Source of the DNA: an uncultured bacterium
Lineage (GTDB): Bacteria > Margulisbacteria > Marinamargulisbacteria > SXXA01
Assembly: GCA_903864835.1 (NCBI GenBank)
Contig: CAIPHK010000015.1
Location: 124,001-188,000, forward strand
Direction: 5' to 3'
DNA: 64,000 nt
Shown: in pieces, positions 55,414 to 63,424 of the stretch
Position numbering within the stretch: position 1 is the first letter of the stretch
Layout: each line of letters begins with the position of its first letter
Notes under the pieces: model-generated
The model's input: the letters and a program-made list of their open reading frames with translations, nothing else
Databases searched by the model: none
What the model was told of the DNA's origin: nothing
Program-made: the position numbers and the translations under genes

Positions 55414-56133
55414 ATGCAACTCAGACGATCCGATATTCATAAACGACGTCCCAACCGATTGCCACTCCGCTTGGCCGGTTTGTGTGGAATTCTCTTGGTT
55501 GGATTTGGCATTTGGAAATGGGCCTCACGCCCCGATCTCAAATCAATCCCAACCCCACCCCCCGAAAAAATATCTCCCCATACGTATACTCCCGGCCAAC
55601 CCAAACTGGTGGATGTCCGGTCAGGAACCTACGTCATCCCACTTTACGCAAATAAACACATGATTAACCTTGCGCTTTATCGTCGGGCCACCAGCACCCA
55701 GAAATTGTTATTTAACCGAGCCGTATCGATCGATGATTTATCGGTTATTCAATACCAGGGCGAACCCATTATTCTACTCACGATGGCTACTGAAGACACC
55801 AATAGCAATGGCGGCATTGATGCACAAGACATTCATCAATTGTTCTGGTGCAACCCGATTAGCGGGGACATTCACAAGATCAATAAACCGATTTTTAACT
55901 TTATTAGTTACGTTTCAATGCTTCCCGAAGGCAGTAGTTCAACAGGCAATGGGTGGCGCGGTGAAGTATTATATAAGGTCAGCGTTGATATTAACCACAA
56001 CGGACAAGCGGACGCGTCAGATCCCATTCAGTTCGTGCTGATCGACTTAGGCAAACAAACATTAAATGAGCTTCTCCCCGAATCGGTGGTTCCAACCTCG
56101 GCCATCAAGAACGACGACTCCGACTTAAAATAA
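55414..56133 (+). CDS. Anchored protein with two EF-hand-like calcium loops
   Basis: A 239-residue protein of unknown function. A basic N-terminus and one hydrophobic segment (about 20-37) form a signal anchor, followed by a proline-rich stretch. Two loops of EF-hand/dockerin type occur: D-T-N-S-N-G-G-I-D-A-Q-D (near 128) and D-I-N-H-N-G-Q-A-D-A-S-D (near 200). The pair suggests calcium binding on the periplasmic or outer side. The start at 55414 is chosen from the leaderless promoter; an in-frame ATG at 55378 lies inside the promoter. No partner gene is adjacent. Confidence 0.65.
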   Translation: MQLRRSDIHKRRPNRLPLRLAGLCGILLVGFGIWKWASRPDLKSIPTPPPEKISPHTYTPGQPKLVDVRSGTYVIPLYANKHMINLALYRRATSTQKLLFNRAVSIDDLSVIQYQGEPIILLTMATEDTNSNGGIDAQDIHQLFWCNPISGDIHKINKPIFNFISYVSMLPEGSSSTGNGWRGEVLYKVSVDINHNGQADASDPIQFVLIDLGKQTLNELLPESVVPTSAIKNDDSDLK

Positions 56134-56182
56134 GAGCGTCATACTGACCGGGGCAGCGCCCGCCCGGCCGACGACGAGACCG

Positions 56183-57028
56183 CTACCCCTGAAGCGCGTG
56201 AATATCTCTATAAATTTGTGTAATTAAGGCATCGGTCGATGCAAACTTATGTTCACCCCGGATCTTGCGAGAGATCCACACCTTGAGGCGTCGACCCACC
56301 AACTGCACGTCGATACCCGGAATATGCACCTCGATACTATCCCCGTATCCCAATGTGGGTCGGTTTCCAATATACAAGATTGCGGGCCGCCGCCCCGACT
56401 CCAATTCCACTTCCGCTGCGTATACACCAAACCCCGGCAGGCATTTATTACGAAATACACGGAGATTCGCCGTCGGAAACCCGAGGGTTCGTCCTTGACC
56501 TTTACCCCGAATGACCCGCCCAAATAACGGATACGGATGGCCCAACAACCCACAGGCATCAGCAAGATCACCCGCCTGAATCAATTCCCGAATATGAGAG
56601 CTTTTAATAGGACTCCCCGATACCGCGGCCAAGGAAACAACGGTCACATAAATACCGTGCAACGCTCCCCAGTCTTGAAGGTGAGCCACCGTTCCGGCAT
56701 GACGATGGCCAAACCGAAAATCACTCCCCACCACAATACGCCCGGGGTGGAGCGTTTCCAGAATCAACGCCAAAAACGCGTCCGGCGGCAACAGTGCCGT
56801 GGCCGATGAAAACCGAAGCACCAATAAATTTGGAACCAATGCCGCCAGTTCCACCAACGAACACAAATAGGGCATCTCTGCATTTTTTCGAAGGATACGA
56901 TCGGGATGAGGAAACAGTGTCAAAATTCCATCCGTCTGATCGACTATCGTCTGATGCCCCCGGTGAACCCCGTCAAACACACCCAATCCGATTGCCCCCC
57001 CCTTGGGTAGTTCCCCTAAAATACGCAA
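56183..57028 (-). CDS. ribF: Bifunctional riboflavin kinase / FAD synthetase RibF
   Basis: About 281 residues from the TTG at 57028, which has GGAGG seven bases upstream. The FAD synthetase half opens with G-V-F-D-G-V-H-R-G-H-Q and includes F-R-F-G-H-R; the riboflavin-kinase half follows from residue 160 with G-R-V-I-R-G-K-G-Q-G-R-T-L-G-F-P-T-A-N-L. It makes FMN and FAD. An upstream open frame begins at 57169 but would add 47 unrelated residues and lie inside truB. It overlaps the truB 3' end by 13 bases and ends the nusA operon. Confidence 0.93.
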   Translation of the reverse strand: MRILGELPKGGAIGLGVFDGVHRGHQTIVDQTDGILTLFPHPDRILRKNAEMPYLCSLVELAALVPNLLVLRFSSATALLPPDAFLALILETLHPGRIVVGSDFRFGHRHAGTVAHLQDWGALHGIYVTVVSLAAVSGSPIKSSHIRELIQAGDLADACGLLGHPYPLFGRVIRGKGQGRTLGFPTANLRVFRNKCLPGFGVYAAEVELESGRRPAILYIGNRPTLGYGDSIEVHIPGIDVQLVGRRLKVWISRKIRGEHKFASTDALITQIYRDIHALQG

Positions 57029-57735
57029 GGAATGGCCTCCACGGACAGTGCGTCCGCCAACCGATAGTCTCCAATAAATTCCCGTACCAATAGTTGGGCA
57101 TAGCCGACCGTTTCCAACGCAATCGCAATATCCCGAACAAGGCTGCGAATATAGGTCCCTTTGCCGCAATGAATTCGCAAATCAACGGTCGGAAACACAC
57201 CCTGGCGTGTGGAAATTACCTCAATAGAATCGATCCGCACATGCGTCGGACGCACCTCAAACTCTTGATTCTTTCGGGCCATTGCATACATCGGAACCCC
57301 ATTAATTTTTTTCGCGGAATACCGAGGTGGCATTTGAGCGATATCCCCGATCCATTGCGCCAACACTGCGCGCTGAAACGACGGGTCTTCCAAAAACTGC
57401 TGCACTAGTGGCCGAGTGGCCACACCCTCATCCACTGACAAAATCCGGCCTTCTGGATCCAATGTATCGGTTTCCATTCCCAACACCATTCGGACACAAT
57501 AGCCTTTAGGCTGCGACTGAACCGTCTCAATTTGGCGGGTAAATTCTTTCCCTACACCGACCACCAGGACCCCCGAGGCAAACGGATCTAACGTTCCCGC
57601 ATGACCCACTTTTTTTACTCGGGTCAATTTTCGTACTCGGGCCACGACCTGAAACGACGACCACCCCACGGGCTTATCCACCGACAGCCAACCTTGTACT
57701 CGTGGTGTGATCACCGCGCCCGGTTCATCGGGCAT
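57016..57735 (-). CDS. truB: tRNA pseudouridine-55 synthase TruB
   Basis: A 239-residue TruB. The catalytic aspartate is in H-A-G-T-L-D-P-F-A-S-G (near residue 50), and the K-G-Y and R-x-V/R-S-L-V-R-D-I motifs are present. It makes pseudouridine 55 in the T loop of tRNA. The C-terminal PUA domain found in E. coli TruB is absent or reduced. It is downstream of nrnA, overlapping by 11 bases, and precedes ribF. Confidence 0.95.
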   Translation of the reverse strand: MPDEPGAVITPRVQGWLSVDKPVGWSSFQVVARVRKLTRVKKVGHAGTLDPFASGVLVVGVGKEFTRQIETVQSQPKGYCVRMVLGMETDTLDPEGRILSVDEGVATRPLVQQFLEDPSFQRAVLAQWIGDIAQMPPRYSAKKINGVPMYAMARKNQEFEVRPTHVRIDSIEVISTRQGVFPTVDLRIHCGKGTYIRSLVRDIAIALETVGYAQLLVREFIGDYRLADALSVEAIPCVF

Positions 57736-58696
57736 CCAGTGTCTCCCGCAACCGCGCCAATACCGACACCATTACGGTATCCAACGGACCAGGCAATGTA
57801 ATTCCCGCAGCCTTGGCATGCCCCCCACCCCCAAAATAGTGAGCCACTGTATTCACAACGACATCGCCCTTCGACCGCAAATTGACCCTGACAATCCCAT
57901 CATCTTGCTCTCGAAAGACCACCACCACATCGGCGCCTTCCAACTGACGAACAAAATCAACAACCTTAATGGATTCCGGCCCGGTGCCTTTAGGCAAACT
58001 CGTATACGCCAGTCGTCGCTCCGGCTCAATGACCATCCGAGACAACGCCAAATTTAGCACGGCAAATCCCGCAGCTGGAACAGACTCAAACATTTGTGTT
58101 CCCAGTTCCCCCGGTGAGATCCCCGTCCGAACCAACGTTGCCGCGGCATCAAAGGTATGTGCCGTCGTATTACTATAGAGAAACCGCCCCGTATCAAAAC
58201 TAATGGCGGCATAAAGACAGGTGGCTATTTCCGGTGTAATTTGGAAATTTAATATCTCCGCAATGCCGACCAAGAACTCCCCCACCGACGAAATTGTCTC
58301 AACCACGATATGGTCACCAAACCGAGAGTTATCCTCATGGTGATCGATATTAATAATGGGCCGCTTCCCCACCCACGGCAGAAGTCGTTCGTACTGCCGA
58401 ACCCGTTCCATCGATGCACAATCCAAAAACCAAATGGAGTCATAGTCCACCGACGAATCAAAATCCGTCTGAACCCGCGGCACTCCCGGCAACCATCTCA
58501 AATAAGGCTCCAATGGATCCGCCGCCCAAATAGTACTCTCAATTCCCCTTTGGGAAAGGAACCCCGCCCACGCCAAGGCCGAGCCAATCGCGTCCGTATC
58601 CGGATCCCGGTGAACCGTGATGAGTGCGCGACGGGTACCGGCAATTACCGGTAGTAAGGCCTCAACTGCCTTGCGAGTCTTGTCGGATAATCTCAT
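57725..58696 (-). CDS. nrnA: DHH-family nanoRNase / pAp phosphatase NrnA-like
   Basis: About 323 residues from the ATG at 58696. The DHH domain shows the H-R-D-P-D-T-D-A-I-G-S motif, the D-C-A loop and the D-H-H-E-D-N box. The DHHA1 domain ends with G-G-G-G-H-A-K-A-A-G. NrnA degrades short oligonucleotides and 3'-phosphoadenosine 5'-phosphate. In this organism pAp would be scarce if PAPS is not made, so the nanoRNase role is the more likely. It overlaps rbfA by 35 bases. An ATG at 58747 would add 17 residues lying inside rbfA. Confidence 0.9.
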   Translation of the reverse strand: MRLSDKTRKAVEALLPVIAGTRRALITVHRDPDTDAIGSALAWAGFLSQRGIESTIWAADPLEPYLRWLPGVPRVQTDFDSSVDYDSIWFLDCASMERVRQYERLLPWVGKRPIINIDHHEDNSRFGDHIVVETISSVGEFLVGIAEILNFQITPEIATCLYAAISFDTGRFLYSNTTAHTFDAAATLVRTGISPGELGTQMFESVPAAGFAVLNLALSRMVIEPERRLAYTSLPKGTGPESIKVVDFVRQLEGADVVVVFREQDDGIVRVNLRSKGDVVVNTVAHYFGGGGHAKAAGITLPGPLDTVMVSVLARLRETLDAR

Positions 58697-59018
58697 CAAT
58701 CCGTTGGGACATCTGGACACCGCGTTCAAGCGAATTATCCAACACAAATGTGAAATCGGGAATGGTGACGTTACGAATCACCCGCCCAATTTCTCCCTTA
58801 ACAAACTTAGAGGCCCCATTGAGCTTTTTAACCACTTCATCTCGTTTTTTATCGGATGCAAGCACACTCACATGAACCAGTGCTTTGGATACATCTTTCG
58901 ATATATCAATCGCAGTTACACTCACCAACCCCAAATTCTGATCCTGCATCCGCTTAAAGATAATATCGGATATTTCTTTTCGTAGAATGGAGCCGTACCG
59001 GTCTAAACGAAGCGGCAT
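58662..59018 (-). CDS. rbfA: Ribosome-binding factor A
   Basis: A 118-residue KH-like RbfA. Family features include I-L-R-K-E-I-S-D-I-I-F, V-S-V-T-A-I-D-I-S-K-D and V-H-V-S-V-L. It helps mature the 16S rRNA 5' end and ribosomes in the cold. It is eight bases after infB and overlaps nrnA, matching the common nusA-infB-rbfA order. Confidence 0.94.
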   Translation of the reverse strand: MPLRLDRYGSILRKEISDIIFKRMQDQNLGLVSVTAIDISKDVSKALVHVSVLASDKKRDEVVKKLNGASKFVKGEIGRVIRNVTIPDFTFVLDNSLERGVQMSQRIDEIIRQDSQGS

Positions 59019-59026
59019 ACCCGGTC

Positions 59027-60976
59027 CTAGCGTTTCTTTTCTTGAATGGTATAGGCGTAAATAATGTCGCCCTGCGCAACACTAAACCCATCCAAAACGA
59101 TACCGCATTCAAATCCTGAGGCGACTTCTTTAACGTCTTCCTGGAATCGCTTTAACGACCCCAATTTACCCTCAAAAACCATTTGTTTATCCCGGAATAC
59201 CCGAACAGAACTGGTTTTAAAGATCTTTCCAGACTGAACATGGCATCCTGCAATCGTCCCCACTTTGGAGAAGGAAAACAATTGGCGAACTTCGGCTCGA
59301 CCTTGCTCAACTTCTTCAAAAATAGGCTTCAACAATCCTTGAACGGCTCGATTTAAGTCATCCAAAATTTGATAAATAATACTGTAAATCTTAATTTCAA
59401 CGCCCTCTGCTTCAGCGATTGACTGCGCCTCAGCGTTGATAGTGATTCCAAATCCAATAATGATCGCAGAGGATGCTTTCGCCAACAAAATGTCGGTTTC
59501 ATTGATTGGACCCGTTGCTGCGTGAATGATACTCACGGTGACCTCTGGCGAATGAACTTGCTGTACCGATGTAATAATGGCCTCTAACGATCCATTTACG
59601 TCCGCTTTAATAATTAAATTCAAGCGCTGCACTTCACCCTTTTCAACCTGTTCAGACACCGCTTCAAGAGTAATTGCTTTAAATGTCCCCTGCGCATTGG
59701 CGGACAATGCCCGTCGCTCCATCTCGTCGCGGCATTCGCGCTCCGTGCCCATCACTTCCAAAATACTTCCAGGAGACGGTACTTCCTCAATCCCCAACAC
59801 TTCAACAGGCGCACCCGGCAGACCACTGACGATCTTTTCGCCAAGGTCATTTAACAAGGCGCGGACTTTACCCATTGTGCTACCAATTACAAAAAAGTCG
59901 CCCACTTTAAGGGTCCCTGACTTCACCAACACTGTGGCAATCGGACCTTTTTTACGGGATAGTCGAGATTCAATAACCACCCCTTTTGCCATACAGGTTG
60001 CATCCGCACGAAGCTCCGCCATATCTGCAACCAACAGAATCATGTCTAACAGTTCAGAAATCCCTAGGTTTGCTTTGGCCGAGATGGGAACCATAATGGT
60101 TTTCCCGCCCCATTCTTCAGGCACCAAATCATGCTCGACGAGCTGCTGCTTGACGCGTTCAAGATCGGCTTCCGGTTTATCAATTTTATTAATGGCCACA
60201 ATAATAGGAACCCCGGCCGCTTTCGCGTGATGAATCGCTTCCACCGTTTGAGGCTTAATCCCTTCATCTGCAGCCACCACCAAAATAGTAACGTCCGTAA
60301 TTTGAGATCCCCGTGCCCGAAGTGAGGTAAAGGCAGCGTGTCCAGGGGTATCCAAAAACGTAATTTTCTTTCCTTTGGCGACGACTTGATACGCCCCAAT
60401 ATGCTGGGTGATCCCCCCCGCTTCGCCAGAAATAATGTTCGATTTCCGAATGGTATCCAGCAACAATGTTTTTCCATGATCCACGTGGCCCATGATCGTA
60501 ACCACAGGTGGCCGTTCCGTCAGGGAATCCGGTGACCGATCCAACTCCGCTTCTTCGATCCGATCCAGCGAGGACCGAATATTCATCGGAGCAGACTTCG
60601 TTGCCCCTTCAACTTCCAATACCACGTTAAGTTTTGCGGCCAATTCAACAGCCAAATTAATATCGACCTCTGAATTCAAATTAAGAAGCATCCCGCGCTC
60701 TAACACGGCCTTCATCAATTTTCCCAAGTCAACCTGAGTTAATGCGGCGAGATCTTTAATCGTAATCCGCTCTTGGGCCGCCTTAACAATTTTAGGGGCA
60801 GCTAACCCGTCGTCACTGTCCGCCGCTTCCCCTTTGTAAAGGGCACGAATCTGTTCGACCAACCCGGCTTCCAAACGCTGATTCGGTGACTTAATCCGAA
60901 CATTCAAGTCCCCCAACAGCTTTGCAACCTCTTTATGAGATTTTCCTAACGATCTAGCAAGTTCAATCAGTTTCAA
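59027..60976 (-). CDS. infB: Translation initiation factor IF-2, short form
   Basis: A 649-residue IF-2, short compared with E. coli IF-2 (about 890), lacking the long charged N-terminal region. An IF2_N module opens the protein (residues 1-50), a second lies at about 70-125, and the GTPase G-H-V-D-H-G-K-T is near residue 167 with D-T-P-G-H-A-A-F and N-K-I-D. Two beta-barrel domains and the fMet-tRNA-binding C2 domain follow. The start is TTG at 60976, two bases after the nusA stop. Confidence 0.97.
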   Translation of the reverse strand: MKLIELARSLGKSHKEVAKLLGDLNVRIKSPNQRLEAGLVEQIRALYKGEAADSDDGLAAPKIVKAAQERITIKDLAALTQVDLGKLMKAVLERGMLLNLNSEVDINLAVELAAKLNVVLEVEGATKSAPMNIRSSLDRIEEAELDRSPDSLTERPPVVTIMGHVDHGKTLLLDTIRKSNIISGEAGGITQHIGAYQVVAKGKKITFLDTPGHAAFTSLRARGSQITDVTILVVAADEGIKPQTVEAIHHAKAAGVPIIVAINKIDKPEADLERVKQQLVEHDLVPEEWGGKTIMVPISAKANLGISELLDMILLVADMAELRADATCMAKGVVIESRLSRKKGPIATVLVKSGTLKVGDFFVIGSTMGKVRALLNDLGEKIVSGLPGAPVEVLGIEEVPSPGSILEVMGTERECRDEMERRALSANAQGTFKAITLEAVSEQVEKGEVQRLNLIIKADVNGSLEAIITSVQQVHSPEVTVSIIHAATGPINETDILLAKASSAIIIGFGITINAEAQSIAEAEGVEIKIYSIIYQILDDLNRAVQGLLKPIFEEVEQGRAEVRQLFSFSKVGTIAGCHVQSGKIFKTSSVRVFRDKQMVFEGKLGSLKRFQEDVKEVASGFECGIVLDGFSVAQGDIIYAYTIQEKKR

Positions 60977-60977
60977 T

Positions 60978-62318
60978 TTATATCTTTTCTTTTAACAATT
61001 CGATTTGGTCCGGCGACAATACACTTCGCGCACTGGAAATCTCAATCCCCACCTCATGCGCACGATCGATCAATTCCTTGGTCTTTATTTTCAAAATTTT
61101 GGCAAACTCCGACGCCCGAAGCTGATGATCAGGGGCATCCAGTTCAGATCCGACCATTGCCTGAGCGATGGCTGCGGCCTGACTTTCTTCGTCAACAGGC
61201 ACCACTTTTTCTTTAGCGCTCTTTAGTTTATCCACAATCGAAAGATGATTAACCTCGCGGATGCTATCGCTTTTTTTAGCGTATTCTTCCTCGTTCAAAA
61301 TATCCATCTTCCAACCGGTCAACTTCACAGTTAGCCGAACGTTGATGCCACCCTTCCCGATCGCGAGCGACAACTGGTCATTCGGAACAACGACAACGGC
61401 CGTCTTTTCAATGGGGTCGGTAATAATGACTTGGGACACCTTTGCAGGCTTCAGTGCGTTGGCAATATATGATTTCGGATTTTCGTCCCATTCAAGAACA
61501 TCGATTTTCTCGACGCCCAATTCTTTAATGATCGACTGAATCCGCGCACCCAAGTGCCCGACACAGGTCCCGACCGCACCAATTGAGGGGCTATTAGACT
61601 TCACAGCCACCTTGGCCCGTTTACCTGGCTCGCGAGACACACTGACCACTTCAATAATGCCGTCTAAAATTTCAGGAATTTCCAGTTCGAATAGCCGTCG
61701 CAATAGTCCCGGATGGGCCCGAGAAATATTAATGAATGTTCCGCGACTATTTTTATCCACACCCGAAATAAACACCCGAATTTTTTCTTTGGCCATAAAG
61801 CGTTCGCCAGGAATTTGATCCCTAAAATTAAGAATCGCCTCGGCTTTACCCAAATTGATCAAATAATTTTGGTTTTCGACACGTTGAACCGTACCTACCA
61901 AAATCTGGCCCACTTTGTCCTTAAACTCGGTGTAAATGATATTTTTTTCAGCTTCGCGAATGCGCTGGATAATGACCTGCTTTGCGGTTTGTGCCGCAAT
62001 ACGTCCAAAATCCCCCGGAGTCACTTCATTTTTAAGCACATCTCCAACCTCAATCGATGGACGAAACTTTTGGGCTTCTTCATGGTCCATTTCAGAGTAT
62101 TCGTTGTCCACTTCTTCCACGACATTCCATAATTGGAATATACGGGCTTCACCCGTTTCAGGATTTAGCTCTCCTTCAAGAAGGGCATCATCATGAAACT
62201 TTCGTCGACATGCAGACACTAACGCCTGTTCTATCGCGCTCACCAGGGTCTCTTTAGTGATCCCGCGCTCATTTTCAATTTGCGCCGCCACTTGGTTAAA
62301 ATTATCAATAACGATCAT
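60978..62318 (-). CDS. nusA: Transcription factor NusA with IF2_N-like C-terminal module
   Basis: A 446-residue NusA. An N-terminal polymerase-binding domain, an S1 domain (V-G-Q-I-L-V-G-T-V-Q-R), and two KH domains (K-R-A-K-V-A-V-K-S and I-G-K-G-G-I-N-V-R-L) follow in order. NusA controls pausing, termination and rRNA antitermination. The C-terminal 50 residues (L-R-A-S-E-F-A-K-I-L-K-I) look like an IF2_N module instead of acidic repeats. No rimP gene lies upstream, unlike the usual rimP-nusA order. AAAGGA before the ATG gives a normal site. Confidence 0.95.
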   Translation of the reverse strand: MIVIDNFNQVAAQIENERGITKETLVSAIEQALVSACRRKFHDDALLEGELNPETGEARIFQLWNVVEEVDNEYSEMDHEEAQKFRPSIEVGDVLKNEVTPGDFGRIAAQTAKQVIIQRIREAEKNIIYTEFKDKVGQILVGTVQRVENQNYLINLGKAEAILNFRDQIPGERFMAKEKIRVFISGVDKNSRGTFINISRAHPGLLRRLFELEIPEILDGIIEVVSVSREPGKRAKVAVKSNSPSIGAVGTCVGHLGARIQSIIKELGVEKIDVLEWDENPKSYIANALKPAKVSQVIITDPIEKTAVVVVPNDQLSLAIGKGGINVRLTVKLTGWKMDILNEEEYAKKSDSIREVNHLSIVDKLKSAKEKVVPVDEESQAAAIAQAMVGSELDAPDHQLRASEFAKILKIKTKELIDRAHEVGIEISSARSVLSPDQIELLKEKI

Positions 62319-62332
62319 AACTATCCTTTCAC

Positions 62333-62357
62333 ATTCTCGTAGCCTCGATGCGAGAAT
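62333..62357 (-). other. Hairpin in the nusA leader
   Basis: A perfect 7-bp inverted repeat (ATTCTCG at 62333-62339 with CGAGAAT at 62351-62357) lies just upstream of the nusA ribosome binding site. A second hairpin, GGCCGT ... ACGGCC (62380-62398), is farther upstream. They could modulate nusA translation or transcript stability. The 188 bases 62319-62506 hold nothing else I can name. Confidence 0.45.
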
Positions 62358-62405
62358 TGATGAACCATCGGCCTTATTTGGCCGTATTTTTCACGGCCTA
62401 TAAAA

Positions 62406-62428
62406 CAAAAAAAGTGGGATAACCCACT
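62406..62428 (-). terminator. Terminator after the C-type-lectin-like gene
   Basis: A 6-bp stem (AGTGGG with CCCACT, ATAA/TTAT loop at 62413-62428) is followed on the minus strand by eight U (62406-62413). It separates the surface-protein genes from nusA. Confidence 0.75.
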
Positions 62429-62506
62429 CAATATCGAGGAAGCAAGCTCAAGGGATAGTATCAAAATCCGAATTGGATCGTCAACGGAGTGAGCGGGAAA
62501 ACCCGT

Positions 62507-63409
62507 TCAAAATCCAGCCCCGAACATGATTGCATTCGCATTTTGATTTTTAATTACAATCGTTGCCGAGCCAGCATCAGTCCATTCCACCAGCGACATG
62601 AACGACGAGGTCGCATCATAGTCGTTCCAAGTTCCGCTGGCATAGGGGGAATCGTTGGTCCCAAACATATAAAGATAATCTTGGTCGCCTGAGTTATTGG
62701 GCTGGGGAGATTGCCAACTGAAGTACGTCAACGTTTGTCCAATTTCTGGCCCAGAAGTCCATTTAAACGTCCCTTCAGTCGTCAAGTCAGACCCGGAAAA
62801 ATAGGCTTCTGTCGAGCCATATTGATCGCGGGTGGTCTTGAGGACGGTATTCTCCCCCGAATCGGTAATCGTCGCCAAGTAACTCACCTCACCCCCATAA
62901 TAAAGGTGATTATCACCGCTCGCCAACGCATTGGCATACGTTGTTGTTGTGGAGTCACAATCGTAAAAATGATATTTGCCATCGATGGGGTGGAGATACC
63001 ACCTCCCATTTTCAAATACCGTATATTTGAGGGTTCGCGTGTTATTTTTCCCCCCTCCTTGAGAGGTATTCAGCTTTACAGACCGCAAGACAGTTTGCCA
63101 GGCTGCTGATTCGGTATTCGACGGACTAGTGTCGGTTATCGTCAAAATTCCAGTCGCTGAATCATACGATACAGTACGTGTTCCGAACGCGTCCGCTGAC
63201 AAAACATCCTCCGGTTTAAATCCAGCCGAGATCGCTACTTGGACCATTTGGATTACCTCCGAACTTGAAAAAATCAAATTCGAATCTGCGTATACATCCG
63301 ACGGGGAGGTATGAGGATGCACCGTTAACGTGCGCGTCCGGGTATATGTCGCGAACACCGGCGTCAAAAAAACCCGCATTGCCCCATAATAAGGGTGGCC
63401 ACAAGCCAT
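62507..63409 (-). CDS. Surface protein with cadherin-like repeat and C-type-lectin-like domain
   Basis: About 300 residues. Residues about 40-140 resemble one repeat of large bacterial adhesins (E-D-V-L-S ... S-Y-D-S-A-T-G-I-L-T-I-T then a V-L-R-S-V strand). From about 170 a C-type-lectin-like domain follows: K-Y-H-F-Y-D, G-T-F-K-W-T-S-G-P-E, P-Q-P-N-N-S-G-D-Q-D and G-T-W-N-D-Y-D. I see no signal peptide, and the first 35 residues look non-homologous, so the N-terminus may be truncated or frameshifted. It starts 15 bases after the neighbouring lectin-like gene and shares its end pattern, N-x-N-A ... A-G-F. Confidence 0.7.
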   Translation of the reverse strand: MACGHPYYGAMRVFLTPVFATYTRTRTLTVHPHTSPSDVYADSNLIFSSSEVIQMVQVAISAGFKPEDVLSADAFGTRTVSYDSATGILTITDTSPSNTESAAWQTVLRSVKLNTSQGGGKNNTRTLKYTVFENGRWYLHPIDGKYHFYDCDSTTTTYANALASGDNHLYYGGEVSYLATITDSGENTVLKTTRDQYGSTEAYFSGSDLTTEGTFKWTSGPEIGQTLTYFSWQSPQPNNSGDQDYLYMFGTNDSPYASGTWNDYDATSSFMSLVEWTDAGSATIVIKNQNANAIMFGAGF

Positions 63410-63424
63410 CGATTAAGAAACCGC

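Noticed and set aside
57029-57169. Longer ribF start at 57169
   Set aside because: The extra 47 residues are unlike RibF and fall within truB; the TTG at 57028 has a good GGAGG site.
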